Below, piece by piece: positions 24,948 to 34,527 of a stretch of 64,000 nt of DNA; position 1 is the stretch's first letter, and the number at the start of each line of letters is the position of its first letter. The position numbers and the translations under genes were made by a program. The notes beneath the pieces were generated by a model, which searched no databases, had not been told where the DNA came from, and saw only the letters and a program-made list of their open reading frames with translations. Origin of the DNA: Gordonia rubripertincta (lineage in GTDB: Bacteria; Actinomycetota; Actinomycetes; Mycobacteriales; Mycobacteriaceae); the NCBI RefSeq assembly GCF_038024875.1, contig NZ_CP136136.1, positions 3,410,001 through 3,474,000 on the forward strand, written 5' to 3'.

Positions 24948-27743
24948 TCAGCCGAGGTCGCCGCCTGCAACGGGCAGCACTGTCCCGGTGATGTAGGTTG
25001 CTTCGTCAGAAGCAAGGAAGCAGATCGCGGATGCCTGCTCGTCCAGGGTGCCGTAACGCTTCATCAACGATGAGTCGATGGTTTGGTCGATGTGGGCTTG
25101 AAACCAGCCTCGTTCGACGTCTGTCCGTGCTTTGGGGGTCCCACGCGTGATGCGTCGCGGCGGTGCTTCTGTACCTCCTGGAGCGGTCGCGACGACTCGA
25201 ATGCCGCTGGTGGCGTACTCGACTGCGAGCGACGCCGTCAGGGCGTTGATCCCGCCCTTCGCGGCTGAGTAGGGAATTCGGTGAATGCCCCGGGTAGCGG
25301 CGGAGGAGACGTTGACAATCACTCCGTGTCCTTGGCCGACCATGCCTGGTAGGACTGCGCGGCAAGTGTAGAGCGTGGTCAGCAGTGAACGGTCGATTTC
25401 GGCTCGAACCTCCGTGCTGGAGAACTCGGTGAACGGTTTGAAGTTGATAGCGCCACCGACGTTGTTGATCAACACGTCGATTCGTCCGTATTCGGTGATA
25501 GCGCGGTGGGTAGCATGCTCTGCGCCCTCGTAGTGCTCGAGATCGGCGGTCACGGTTACCGCGGGGATCTTCGGCCCGAGTTCGGCGCGGAGTTCTTCAA
25601 CCAGTTCCGATCGGTCGACGAGAACGAGTGCGCCGCCCTCGGCCGCGATCCGGCGTGCCGTTTGTGCGCCAATGCCTTGTGCCGCACCGGTTACCACGAC
25701 CACTTTGTCGGCGAAACGCCCTGGCGTGACAAAGCGGGGACGCTGAGAAGCGAGTTCGTCTTCCATCGCGCGCCGCATGGTCTGCTTCGCCCGGTCGGCG
25801 TGTACTGCGACCAGCTCGCGAGCCGCGTCACGATCTCGTGACTCGAATGCTTCGACCATGTCGACATGATCACGAGCGCATAGGGGATGGCACCAGGTCG
25901 CGTTGCGCAAAACCTCGCTCATGCGCCCCTTTACACCGAGCGCTCTGTAGGCCTCAAGCAGATGCTTGTTCTTGGTCTGCGCGAAAAGGTAGTCGTGAAA
26001 GGCCGCGTTGGTCTCGGTATATTGCTCGGCGTCGACGAACGCTTCGCCCGCCACATACGGCAGAGTGGATTCGGCGAGGAGTCGATACCCTGACAGCTGC
26101 TGACTCGACATTCTGCCCAGCGTGAGTTCTACCGCACCCAGTTCCAGCGCGGCTCGCGCTTCGAACAGGGCGTCGGACTCGTGGAGAGCAGGATGCTCCT
26201 CGCCGATCTGATAGCCCTGCGACCCGACCACCGGCTTGTACTCGATCGGTTGCGTCGCAGCTGCAGCTGGGCTTGCAAGGGCACCGGGAGCCGGATGATC
26301 CGGCCGGGTGGTGATGAGGGGGTTGAGTACGCGCTGGTCGAAGATTGTTTGTCCGGCGATCGATCGTGTGCAACCGGTGATCAGGGTGGCAGCCTCGTGA
26401 AGCACACCCACGGACGTTGTGTCGGCCAGCCACACTCGTTGATTGCCCACCTGCAGCTTCGTCTCGTCGGTTCGTGACGGCGGAATGGTGTCAGTCCAGG
26501 CATTCACGTAACTCGGGCGGAATATGAGTTGGCCGGCGACCGACCGGGCGTCAGGTGAGGGCAACAGTTCGTCGCCCCGAAGAGGGCCGGTGCTGTCACC
26601 ATCCGAGTGGTTCTCAATCTCGACCGGTGCGGCGGTACCGTTGGATGCATCGATGCTCGCGGGGGCGGCCGCCAGTGCGAACTTTTCGTAGTAGAACCCG
26701 ATGGGCGCGACACCGGTATCGGCGAGGTGAGTTCGGACGGCCTCGACCATTGGCGGGGGGCCACACAGGTAGACAGCGGCTTCCCCGTTGTGGAGGTGTT
26801 CGGGGGCCATGAGGCTGGTCACGTAGCCCTTGTTGGCAGCGGAGCTGTCTGGATCTGCTACGCAATGATCCCAGCTCAAGCGAGGCATGTCGGCTGCAAG
26901 GCGGTCAATTTCGTCGACGGCGACAAGGTCGGCGTCATTGGTGACCCCGTAGATCAGGTGGACAGCACGCTCACTACGAGTGGAGCGCAGCGACCTCAGC
27001 ATAGACATGATCGGTGCCAGACCGGTCCCGCCGGCAAGCATCAGCACGGGTCGGTCTGCTTCGCGGAGGAAGAATGAGCCGTGCGGTCCGGTGAAGGTGA
27101 TGGCGTCACCGACTTTGGCGCGCTCGGAGAGGTAGGTCGACATCGCTCCACCGGGGCTGAGCTTCACCAGAAAGGTCAGGCGGTCGTCGTCGGGGTCGTT
27201 GGAGAACGAGTACGACCGGGTGATGGGGGTGCCGTCGGGACTGTCGACACCGGGCACCGTGATGTTGACGTACTGACCGGGTAGGAACGCAAGTTCTGAT
27301 CGGTTGGGGATGTCGACTGACATCCGCATGGTCGACGCAGATAACCGGTCGAGTTCGGTCAGTTCGCCAGCGAAGGTCGAGGCCTGCGTCTTGGCAATGT
27401 CGGAGGTCGCCGGGATCTGGAGCACGAGGTCGGAACGAGGCTGCATGGAGCAGGGCAGCACATAACCCTGTGCGGCTTCGGCATTGGACAGCGCGTCCTC
27501 GATGTAGGTGCCGCCGTCATAGATTCCGGACTCGCACAGGGATTTACAGGTGCCGCACGCCCCGTCCCGGCAGTCGAGGGGAATGTTGATGCGCTGGCGA
27601 TAGGAGGCGTCGGCAACCGTTTGGTCCTCACGACAGGAGATGAATCGGGTGACCCCGTCCTCGAATCCGAGTGCCACCCGGTAGGTCGTAGGTTCGGGCG
27701 ACGTTCCACTTGTCGTGGTCCGCCGGCCGGTCGTGACAGTCAT
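24948..27743 (-). CDS. Fusion of benzoate dioxygenase reductase, FCD domain and benzoate-diol dehydrogenase (BenC-FCD-BenD)
   Basis: This is one 931-residue polypeptide. Residues 1 to about 345 are a BenC-type reductase: a 2Fe-2S ferredoxin (CRDGACGTC plus LPCSMQ), FAD motif RSYSFSN, NAD motifs GGTGLAP and YLCGPPPMVEAVR. Residues 345-520 form an unassigned linker. Residues 520-660 resemble the FCD ligand domain of GntR regulators, without its DNA-binding part. Residues 676-931 are a short-chain dehydrogenase (TGAAQGIGAQ, NNVGG, YSAAKGG), expected to oxidise the cis-diol to catechol with CO2 release. It is the last gene after benA and benB. The frame is uninterrupted. Confidence 0.85.
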   Translation of the reverse strand: MTVTTGRRTTTSGTSPEPTTYRVALGFEDGVTRFISCREDQTVADASYRQRINIPLDCRDGACGTCKSLCESGIYDGGTYIEDALSNAEAAQGYVLPCSMQPRSDLVLQIPATSDIAKTQASTFAGELTELDRLSASTMRMSVDIPNRSELAFLPGQYVNITVPGVDSPDGTPITRSYSFSNDPDDDRLTFLVKLSPGGAMSTYLSERAKVGDAITFTGPHGSFFLREADRPVLMLAGGTGLAPIMSMLRSLRSTRSERAVHLIYGVTNDADLVAVDEIDRLAADMPRLSWDHCVADPDSSAANKGYVTSLMAPEHLHNGEAAVYLCGPPPMVEAVRTHLADTGVAPIGFYYEKFALAAAPASIDASNGTAAPVEIENHSDGDSTGPLRGDELLPSPDARSVAGQLIFRPSYVNAWTDTIPPSRTDETKLQVGNQRVWLADTTSVGVLHEAATLITGCTRSIAGQTIFDQRVLNPLITTRPDHPAPGALASPAAAATQPIEYKPVVGSQGYQIGEEHPALHESDALFEARAALELGAVELTLGRMSSQQLSGYRLLAESTLPYVAGEAFVDAEQYTETNAAFHDYLFAQTKNKHLLEAYRALGVKGRMSEVLRNATWCHPLCARDHVDMVEAFESRDRDAARELVAVHADRAKQTMRRAMEDELASQRPRFVTPGRFADKVVVVTGAAQGIGAQTARRIAAEGGALVLVDRSELVEELRAELGPKIPAVTVTADLEHYEGAEHATHRAITEYGRIDVLINNVGGAINFKPFTEFSSTEVRAEIDRSLLTTLYTCRAVLPGMVGQGHGVIVNVSSAATRGIHRIPYSAAKGGINALTASLAVEYATSGIRVVATAPGGTEAPPRRITRGTPKARTDVERGWFQAHIDQTIDSSLMKRYGTLDEQASAICFLASDEATYITGTVLPVAGGDLG

Positions 27744-27752
27744 GAGGGTCCC

Positions 27753-28295
27753 TTAGAAGTGGTAGATGTCCACCACGTGGTGGATGTAATCGTTCTTGAG
27801 CACGATCGTCTTACGCCGGATGAGTGGCTGCTCGCCGGAGAAGTCGATTGTGTAGAACGATGTGCCGTAATACGGGTCCACCGTCTTGTAGCGGAAATAC
27901 ATGGTGTGCCAATTGAAACGAACGTCAACGATGTCCCCGCGCCGCTCGATCACCTCGACGTTGCTGATGTTGTGGCTGGTGCGTGGCTCCGGAATCGATG
28001 TCGCGGACGACCGCTCAGTGCGGATCCGAAACACCCGGTCTTCGAGGCCGCCTTTGTTGCCGTAGTAGATGAGCGAGATGTCGCGGTGGGGGTCTTCCAC
28101 CAGGCGATCGTTGTCGTCCCAAGACGGCATCCAGTAGACGACGTCGTCGGCGTAACACTCAAGCCATTTCTCGAACTCGCGGTCGTCGAGGTAGCGAGCT
28201 TCGCGATAGAGGAACTGTTCGATGATGTTCTGCGTGATGAGTGTGGTACCAACGCCGGAATCGTGGACTCCGGCGGTGGATGGGGTGGTGGTCAT
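27753..28295 (-). CDS. benB: Benzoate 1,2-dioxygenase small subunit
   Basis: This is a 180-residue ring-hydroxylating dioxygenase beta subunit with the SnoaL-like fold: FLYREARYLDDREFEKWLE, YADDVVYWMP, RIRTERSSA, and the C-terminal VLKNDYIHHVVDIYHF. It supports the catalytic alpha subunit in the oxygenase hexamer that converts benzoate to the 1,2-cis-diol acid. It lies 64 bases after benA and nine bases before the fusion gene, in one operon. Confidence 0.93.
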   Translation of the reverse strand: MTTTPSTAGVHDSGVGTTLITQNIIEQFLYREARYLDDREFEKWLECYADDVVYWMPSWDDNDRLVEDPHRDISLIYYGNKGGLEDRVFRIRTERSSATSIPEPRTSHNISNVEVIERRGDIVDVRFNWHTMYFRYKTVDPYYGTSFYTIDFSGEQPLIRRKTIVLKNDYIHHVVDIYHF

Positions 28296-28359
28296 AGGTC
28301 ACTTCCATCGGTCGGGCCAGTCGGGCCGGTCGTGTCGCACAACAGCGAAACCTGATGCG

Positions 28360-29754
28360 CTAGGCCTTTTTGGCTACAGATTCCTCAACTTCGAGACCTC
28401 GTCGCATGGTCTGGAGCCAGTAGCCGTGCTGTACGGGGTAGAGGCCTTCGTCTTCGTTCTTGAGGCCGGCAGAGATGACGCCCGGCATGCCCAGCGATTT
28501 GGCGACCTCGTCGGGGCCGGTGAGCCAGTGCTCAGCGCCCCGGCTCATGTCGTTCCAGGGCGCTGCGGTTGCCTGGAATGTGAGCTGGCATGACCGGAAC
28601 TCCTCGAGATCATCGGGGGTGGCCATACCGGATGCGTTGAAGAAGTCCTCGTACTGGCGGATGCGGTGTGCGCGAGCGGAGTCGCTCTCACCCTTGGGGG
28701 CGATGCAGTAGATCGTGACCTCGGTCTTGTCCGGGGTGATGGGGCGGAAGTGGCGGATCTGTGTGGAGAACTGGTCCATCAGATAGACGTTCGGGTACAG
28801 GCACAGGTTGCGCGAGCCCTTCACCATGAACTCGCCCTTGGCGGCGCCGAACTGCTCTTTCAGCTCGTCCATTTTCTCCCACAGTGGACGATCTTGGGGG
28901 TTGGCCGCCCAGGTCCACAGGCAGAGATGCCCGTTGGGGTAGGACCAGTAGCCGCCGCCGGACTTGCCCCAGCCTCCGGCGTCGAGGGCCTTGGTGTCGT
29001 TCTTGGACTCTCCGGTGTTGCGACGCGAGGTCGTGGCCGCGTAGTTCCAGTGTGTGGCGGTGACGTGATATCCGTCGGCGCCGTTCTCCGCCTGCACCTT
29101 CCAGTTGCCGTCGAAAGTGTAGGTGGATGATCCCCGCAGCACCTCCAGGCCGTCAGGCGACTGGTCGACGAGCATGTCGATGACTTTGGTGGTGTCACCC
29201 AGGTGCTCTTCGAGCTCGACGACATCGGGGTTGAGGCTGCCGAACAGGAAGCCGCGGTAGTTTCCGAACCGGGCGACCTTGGTCAGGTTGTGCGATCCGT
29301 CGACGTCGAAGGTGGAGGGGTAGCCCGCGCCGTCAGGGTCCTTGACCTTGAGGAGGGTGCCGTCGTTGCGGAAGGTCCACCCGTGGAACGGGCACGTCAG
29401 GGTGGAGCGGTTGTCGGTCTTACGCCGGCAGATCATCGCTCCGCGGTGCGCGCAGGCGTTGATGAGACAGTGTAGTTCGCCGCTAGTGTCGCGGGTGATG
29501 ACGATGGGCTGGCGTCCGATATAGGTGGTGAAGTAGTCGCCTGGGTTGGCCAGTTGGCTTTCGTGGGCGAGGTAGATCCAGTTGCCTTCGAAGATGTACT
29601 TCATCTCCAGCTCGAAGATCTCGTCGTCGGTGAAGATTCTGCGGTTGGCGCGATAGACGCCCTCGTCTCGGTCGTCGATCACCGCGTCTGACAGCACCGA
29701 CGCGACATGACTGAGGTGGGTGGGCAGCGGAACGCCGGGGACGATTGCAGTCAT
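28360..29754 (-). CDS. benA: Benzoate 1,2-dioxygenase large subunit
   Basis: This is a 464-residue catalytic alpha subunit. The Rieske 2Fe-2S centre is bound by Cys101 and His103 (CAHRGA) and Cys121 and His124 (CPFHGW). The mononuclear iron site follows in ENGADGYHVTATH. It inserts dioxygen into benzoate using electrons from the BenC domain. The start is ATG 29754, behind a GGAGG-like site. A 267-base gap upstream leaves room for its own promoter. A related substrate (substituted benzoate) cannot be excluded. Confidence 0.93.
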   Translation of the reverse strand: MTAIVPGVPLPTHLSHVASVLSDAVIDDRDEGVYRANRRIFTDDEIFELEMKYIFEGNWIYLAHESQLANPGDYFTTYIGRQPIVITRDTSGELHCLINACAHRGAMICRRKTDNRSTLTCPFHGWTFRNDGTLLKVKDPDGAGYPSTFDVDGSHNLTKVARFGNYRGFLFGSLNPDVVELEEHLGDTTKVIDMLVDQSPDGLEVLRGSSTYTFDGNWKVQAENGADGYHVTATHWNYAATTSRRNTGESKNDTKALDAGGWGKSGGGYWSYPNGHLCLWTWAANPQDRPLWEKMDELKEQFGAAKGEFMVKGSRNLCLYPNVYLMDQFSTQIRHFRPITPDKTEVTIYCIAPKGESDSARAHRIRQYEDFFNASGMATPDDLEEFRSCQLTFQATAAPWNDMSRGAEHWLTGPDEVAKSLGMPGVISAGLKNEDEGLYPVQHGYWLQTMRRGLEVEESVAKKA

Positions 29755-30021
29755 AGGAACCTCCGGTGAGCGGTGTGTGCACTTCGTTGTGCGTGCTAGA
29801 TGTGGTCCGTCGGGTCTTGGGACGGCGTGAGTTGACCGCGTCAGAGATCGTCTGGATGCGGTGAAGCTTGAAAGTGGTTGCCCGGCAATCCTGTTGGAAT
29901 GCGGCGAGCGGCTTCGAACGGGTGATGTCGACACCGTTGGTTCTGTTGGATCTGTGGCGGGTAGTACGAGCGGTTCGGTGTCGGAACGTGGGGGCAGCGG
30001 GTCAGGCCTAGACTCAGCTGT

Positions 30022-31006
30022 TTACGGTCTCGCGGCAGATAGGTGAGGACATCCGGCAGCTGCTGGGCCGATGCTGCGGTGTACTGCAGTGTCCACGGCG
30101 CTGGCAGGGGCCCCGGTCAAGGACTTGCGTCGACGTTTGTCGAGGTATGTCTCAACTGGATCGCTGAGGACGGAATCACTGAGCTGCATCATCGTCTTCA
30201 TGAACCGCCGTGCGGCCCACGCGACAGGTTTCGGTGGTGCGGGGACGTCGTGGGCGCGTCGCAGATCGTCGGGAAAGAAGGCAGTGATCAGTGCGCGGCC
30301 GAAGAACTGCAACGGTCGCGGGAACCATGTGGCGGCAAATCGGTCGGCGCCCGCGAGTGTGCCGTCTCTGCTGGGCGCGTGAACAGGCCACGGTCGGTGT
30401 TGATAGTCGTGGACGTAGGCGACCATGTCGGCGAACGATGCAGGGAACTGGGCCAATTCGGTGACCGACTGGCCAGCGGGAGTGGTGAACTGGTCAGTGA
30501 TGTCGGACCAGAACAGGTATGCCGCGCGCTGCTGTTTGGGGTGTGAAACCGCGCAGCCCTAGGCTGGTGGAGGCAATGTGGACCAGCGTGGCGTTGAGGC
30601 AGAGGATATAGATGTAATCCTCCGGGTCGGAAAACCCTGTGGGGTAATCGCGAGCGAAGTGCGCGTGGTATTTGTTCACCATGCTGATCGATTTTTTGGT
30701 GGCGGCTGCATCTGGTCCGTGCTCAAACCACAGCAGCAGATGGTCGACGGAGTCATCGCGTCGTTTAACCGATTGGGTGAGGAACTTTCCGGTGCCGTTG
30801 CGGAGCACCGCATCGTTGACCGCCGGGGAGATGCCTGCTGCGGGAGTTCCGACGGTATAGAACCAGTCCATCTGCATCGCGTTTGCCCGGTAGAGCGTGG
30901 TCAGCCGCACAATCTCGACGTAGTCGACTTCAGGATCGAGCTCGGCGATACGGCGGTCGATCCATTTGCGTGTGGGTTTGTCACGGGTGGGGTGTGTGAT
31001 GGCCAT
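30022..31006 (-). pseudogene. MpaB/DUF2236 family oxygenase-like protein, frameshifted
   Basis: The first frame runs from ATG 31006 through RKWIDRRIAELDPEVDYVEI, WFYTVGTP and EDYIYILCLNATLVHIAS to SLGLRGFTP. A one-base excess in the C run opposite 30538-30541 then shifts the frame. Removing it gives KQQRAAYLFWSDITDQF and joins the second part (FPASFADMVAYVHDYQ to RALITAFFPDD). The repaired protein of about 327 residues matches the intact paralogue at 32548-33579. The family includes MpaB and rubber oxygenase Lcp. Function here is unknown. Confidence 0.8.
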
Positions 31007-31044
31007 CGTTGAACCTTCTGTGGTCGCGAGGTGAGCGTCGGGGA

Positions 31045-32496
31045 TCAGCTGAACTGGTAAATGGACTTGAGCTGCTGGTAGGCGGCGAGTCCTTCGGGGC
31101 CGAACTCGCGGCCGATGCCGCTGGACTTGACGCCACCGAACGGGCCCACCGGGTCGGGGGCGTATCCGTTGAGTCCGATGGTGCCGGTCTGTACCGCTCC
31201 CGCGACTGCCATGGCCCGCTCGGGGTCGCTGGACCATACGGTGCCGCCTAGGCCGTAGTCGGAGTCGTTGGCGATTCGAATGGCGTTGGCGTCGCCGTCA
31301 TGGGCGATGACGGTCAGGACTGGGCCGAAGATCTCCTCGCGCGCGATGGTGGCCGTGTTGTCGACGTCGGCGAACAATGTCGGTTTGACAAACCATCCTT
31401 GGTCGAGGCCGGGCGGTGTACCCGCTCCGCCCACGACAACGCGGGCACCTTGGGCGGTGCCGACGTCGATGTAGCCGCTGACGCGATCGCGCTGGTTCTT
31501 GCTGGCCATCGGTCCGATGAGGGTGCTCTCGTCGAGGCTGTCACCGACCGGTGCTGAGGTGATCAGATCGGCGAAGGTGTCGACGACCTCGTTGTATCGG
31601 TTGCGGGGGGCGAGGATCCGGGTGCCGAGGAAGCACACCTGTCCGTTGTTGGCCAGGGTGGATGCGAACAGGGACTGTCCGACGGTGCTCAGGTCGAGAT
31701 CGGCGTCGTCCAGGATGATCGCGGCCGATTTTCCGCCAAGTTCCAACGAGACCGGGCGCAACAGTTCGGCACAGGCCTTTGCGACGGCTCGACCACCCGT
31801 GGTCGAACCGGTGAAGGCCACCTTGTCCACGCCGGGGTGGGAAACGAGGTACGCCCCGATGTCGCGGCCACCGGGCACAATGCTCACCACGCCGGGCGGG
31901 ACGCCGGCGGCCTGTGCGGCTTCGGCGAGGAGGTAGGCGTCGAGCACGGTTTCGGGGGAGGGTTTGATCACGATGGTGCAGCCCGCGGCGAGTGCGGGTG
32001 CGAGCTTGGTGGCGGTGAGGGTTTGCGGGACGTTCCAGGGAACGATCGCGGCGACGACACCGACCGGACTGCGTCGAACTGTGACGGTTTTCGAGAGCAT
32101 GCCGTCTCGTACTTCCTCGAGGGGTTGTTTGCGTACGAGGCCGGCGTAGTAGCGAAACAGCACCGAAGGTAGAACTTCCAGCTGGCGTGCGATCGCGATG
32201 GGCATGCCGTTCTGCTGAGAGACTGCGCGGAAGATGTCCTCGGCCCGGTTGTCGTACTCGTCGGCGAGGCGGTCGAGGACGTCGGCACGACGTGCGGGCT
32301 CCCATTCGGCCCAGCCACCGGCCTCGTCGAATGCCCGTCTGGCCGCGGTGACGGCTGCGTCGATGTCGGCCTTGCCAGCTTCGGGGACCGATCCGATAAC
32401 GGCTTCGGTCGATGCCGAATAGACAGTGATGCGGCTGTCGGATTGAGGCTCAGTCCAGGTGCCGCCGATGAATAGGGAGTGGTGGTCGGTGGTCAT
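31045..32496 (-). CDS. NAD(P)-dependent aldehyde dehydrogenase
   Basis: This is a 483-residue ALDH with complete active site: PWNVP (about 153-157), Glu252 in LELGGKS and the nucleophile Cys288 in NNGQVCFLGTRI. It probably oxidises an aromatic or semialdehyde intermediate in this cluster, for example a hydroxybenzaldehyde to the acid that feeds the gentisate branch; this is inferred from context. The ATG at 32496 was preferred over an earlier one because the family start (HHSLFIGGTW) lies there. It sits between the two MpaB-like genes. Confidence 0.9.
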   Translation of the reverse strand: MTTDHHSLFIGGTWTEPQSDSRITVYSASTEAVIGSVPEAGKADIDAAVTAARRAFDEAGGWAEWEPARRADVLDRLADEYDNRAEDIFRAVSQQNGMPIAIARQLEVLPSVLFRYYAGLVRKQPLEEVRDGMLSKTVTVRRSPVGVVAAIVPWNVPQTLTATKLAPALAAGCTIVIKPSPETVLDAYLLAEAAQAAGVPPGVVSIVPGGRDIGAYLVSHPGVDKVAFTGSTTGGRAVAKACAELLRPVSLELGGKSAAIILDDADLDLSTVGQSLFASTLANNGQVCFLGTRILAPRNRYNEVVDTFADLITSAPVGDSLDESTLIGPMASKNQRDRVSGYIDVGTAQGARVVVGGAGTPPGLDQGWFVKPTLFADVDNTATIAREEIFGPVLTVIAHDGDANAIRIANDSDYGLGGTVWSSDPERAMAVAGAVQTGTIGLNGYAPDPVGPFGGVKSSGIGREFGPEGLAAYQQLKSIYQFS

Positions 32497-32547
32497 GATT
32501 AGTCCTTCGCTGGAGTCGGTGGTGGGCATGGCGGTCGGGGCTTGATG

Positions 32548-33579
32548 TCAGGCGTCGGCGATGGCTCTCTCGGTTTCGGTGAACACGTCGGCGGATGGCT
32601 CGGTGCGCTCAGCCGCAGGCGCCTCGGTTCCTCGAAATGGGCAGCGCGCGCCGTCCGATCCGACGTCAGTGGTGTTGCTGTGGGTTGAGGCCACCGATCG
32701 AGTCGGTTTGGCCTTGCGCGCGCGATGGAGCTCGGGCAGAGATTGTTCGGGATCGGCGGCGATCCGTTCGCTCGCGGTGAGCCCGATCCGGATGGCGCCT
32801 CTCATCACGGCCCGGACGATTCGGTGTGGCCGTTTGATGCCGTGCACAGTGAACACGAAATCGGGGTAGAACGAGGTGACGAGCGCGTAGGCCAAGGGGT
32901 GCAACCATCGGGGAAAGTACCGCTCGGCGAACGGACGCAGGATGACATCGGCGACTTCGGGTCCCAGCGGGTTTTCGGGCCACTGCAGGGACTCATACCA
33001 ATCCATATAGGCGTTGATTCCCGCGAAGTCGGCGGGGAACCCCTCAAGTGGTTGGTCGCCTTCGTCGGCGATGTTGGTGAAGAGTGCGGCCATTCTGGAC
33101 CAGAACTCCCATGCCGCGATCTGGACTTTTTCGTCAAATCCGCTCATGCCCAGGCTCAACCGCAGCCGGTGCATCATCGCTGCTTCGTAGCACAGGGTGT
33201 AGACGTAGTCTTCGTTGAAGCCGAACCGTCCTGGATACTGCTTGGCCCAGTACCGGTGAAGCTTGTTGAGCGACTTGACCGATCGTTGCGTTGCGGGGTG
33301 TTCTGGGCCGTTTTCCCACCACACGAGCATGTGGCGGCTGGTGTCGTCCATACGCTTGTTGGGGTTGGTGTAGATCTTTCCTTTTCCGTCGCGCAGTACA
33401 GCATCCGCGCCGCGGAGGGTCACGAGGAATCGTGGGAAAGTGATTGCATACACCCAGTCCATGAGGAAGTCATTGACGTAGTAGGTGCTCGACAGCGACC
33501 AGATTCGTTCGTAGTCGGTGTGCGGATCGAGTGTGGCGATCTCGTCGGCGATCCACTTACGTGGTTTTGTGCGCGCCAT
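32548..33579 (-). CDS. MpaB/DUF2236 family oxygenase-like protein
   Basis: This is a 343-residue protein of the DUF2236 (MpaB/rubber-oxygenase catalytic domain) family. Its core elements include RKWIADEIATLDPHTDYERI, DFLMDWVYAITFPRF, EDYVYTLCYEAAMMHRL and ERYFPRWLHPLAYALVTSF. Family members that have been studied bind heme b and cleave double bonds; no such activity is shown for this branch. A disordered C-terminal tail contains ARCPFRGTE. It is homologous to the frameshifted gene at 30022-31006. The two flank the aldehyde dehydrogenase gene. Confidence 0.8.
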   Translation of the reverse strand: MARTKPRKWIADEIATLDPHTDYERIWSLSSTYYVNDFLMDWVYAITFPRFLVTLRGADAVLRDGKGKIYTNPNKRMDDTSRHMLVWWENGPEHPATQRSVKSLNKLHRYWAKQYPGRFGFNEDYVYTLCYEAAMMHRLRLSLGMSGFDEKVQIAAWEFWSRMAALFTNIADEGDQPLEGFPADFAGINAYMDWYESLQWPENPLGPEVADVILRPFAERYFPRWLHPLAYALVTSFYPDFVFTVHGIKRPHRIVRAVMRGAIRIGLTASERIAADPEQSLPELHRARKAKPTRSVASTHSNTTDVGSDGARCPFRGTEAPAAERTEPSADVFTETERAIADA

Positions 33580-33609
33580 CAGGTACTCCTGGACGTGTTG
33601 GGCCGAAGG

Positions 33610-34527
33610 TCAGCGTCGCGCCACTGGCGTGACGGTCTCGGGTGGTTTGGGGCCTCGGTTGGCGCCCTTGGTGGGACAAGCGACCGCTGTCTTGGCGCTC
33701 ACGGCCACTTCGAGTGTGCCCAAGCGGGTGATTTCGACAGAGATGGTGTCTCCATCGTGGATCTGACCGATACCGGCGGGCGTGCCGGTGGTGAGGATGT
33801 CTCCGGGGTGCAGGGTCATCACCGAGGAGGCGTAGGCCAGCAGGTCGGCAACTCCCCAGATCAGGGCGGAGATGTCCGCGTCCTGGCGAAGTTCACCGTT
33901 GACGCGTGTTTGCAGGCGCATGGTGGATAGGTCGCCGGCTTCGTCGGGAGTGACCAGGAATGGGCCGACGGGAGTGAAGGTGTCGAAGGACTTGCGGGTT
34001 GACCGATCTTCGCCTCCCCGCATCGTCATGTCCAGTAGGCATGTGTAACCGGCGATGTAGTTGGGAGCCTCGGAGGCAGTGACGTTGCGGGCGGTGGTGC
34101 CGATGACGAAGGCGAGCTCACCTTCCTGATCGAATCGGCGGTCCGTGTAGGGCAATTCGACGGTTCGGCCTGCCGCGAGTACCGAGGTGGGTGCTTTGAG
34201 GAAGACGCCGAGAGCGTCGATATGGGCATCCTCGTTCATTTCCGCTTTGTGGTCGAAATAGTTGACCGGCGCGGCAATGATTTTTCCGGGGTCGGGAACC
34301 AGGGGCAGGATCTCCACGGTTGCGGCGTCGAAACCGGGGAGCCCGAGGAACTCTTCCGCAGATGTCGGGAGTGTCGCACCGTGGTGTTCGAGGAGCCTGC
34401 GCATCGGGCTCAGGCCAGCAGTTGATGCAGGTAGTCGGGAGCCGACGTCCATGATTCGTGTGTCGTTGTCGACGAGCGCGCCGACCGATTCGTAGCCGGA
34501 AGTCGAACGGAAACTGGTGTATTTCAC
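33610..34527 (-). CDS. Fumarylacetoacetate hydrolase family protein (fumarylpyruvate/maleylpyruvate hydrolase candidate)
   Basis: This is a 305-residue FAH-fold enzyme. The metal-binding core is FDQEGELAFVIG (Glu-Gly-Glu), with NYFDHKAEM before it and GDILTTGTPAGIG near the end. With gentisate dioxygenase in the same operon it probably hydrolyses the ring-opened product to pyruvate plus fumarate or maleate. No maleylpyruvate isomerase is visible, so direct hydrolysis of maleylpyruvate is possible. The GTG start overlaps the upstream stop (GTGA). Confidence 0.88.
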   Translation of the reverse strand: MKYTSFRSTSGYESVGALVDNDTRIMDVGSRLPASTAGLSPMRRLLEHHGATLPTSAEEFLGLPGFDAATVEILPLVPDPGKIIAAPVNYFDHKAEMNEDAHIDALGVFLKAPTSVLAAGRTVELPYTDRRFDQEGELAFVIGTTARNVTASEAPNYIAGYTCLLDMTMRGGEDRSTRKSFDTFTPVGPFLVTPDEAGDLSTMRLQTRVNGELRQDADISALIWGVADLLAYASSVMTLHPGDILTTGTPAGIGQIHDGDTISVEITRLGTLEVAVSAKTAVACPTKGANRGPKPPETVTPVARR

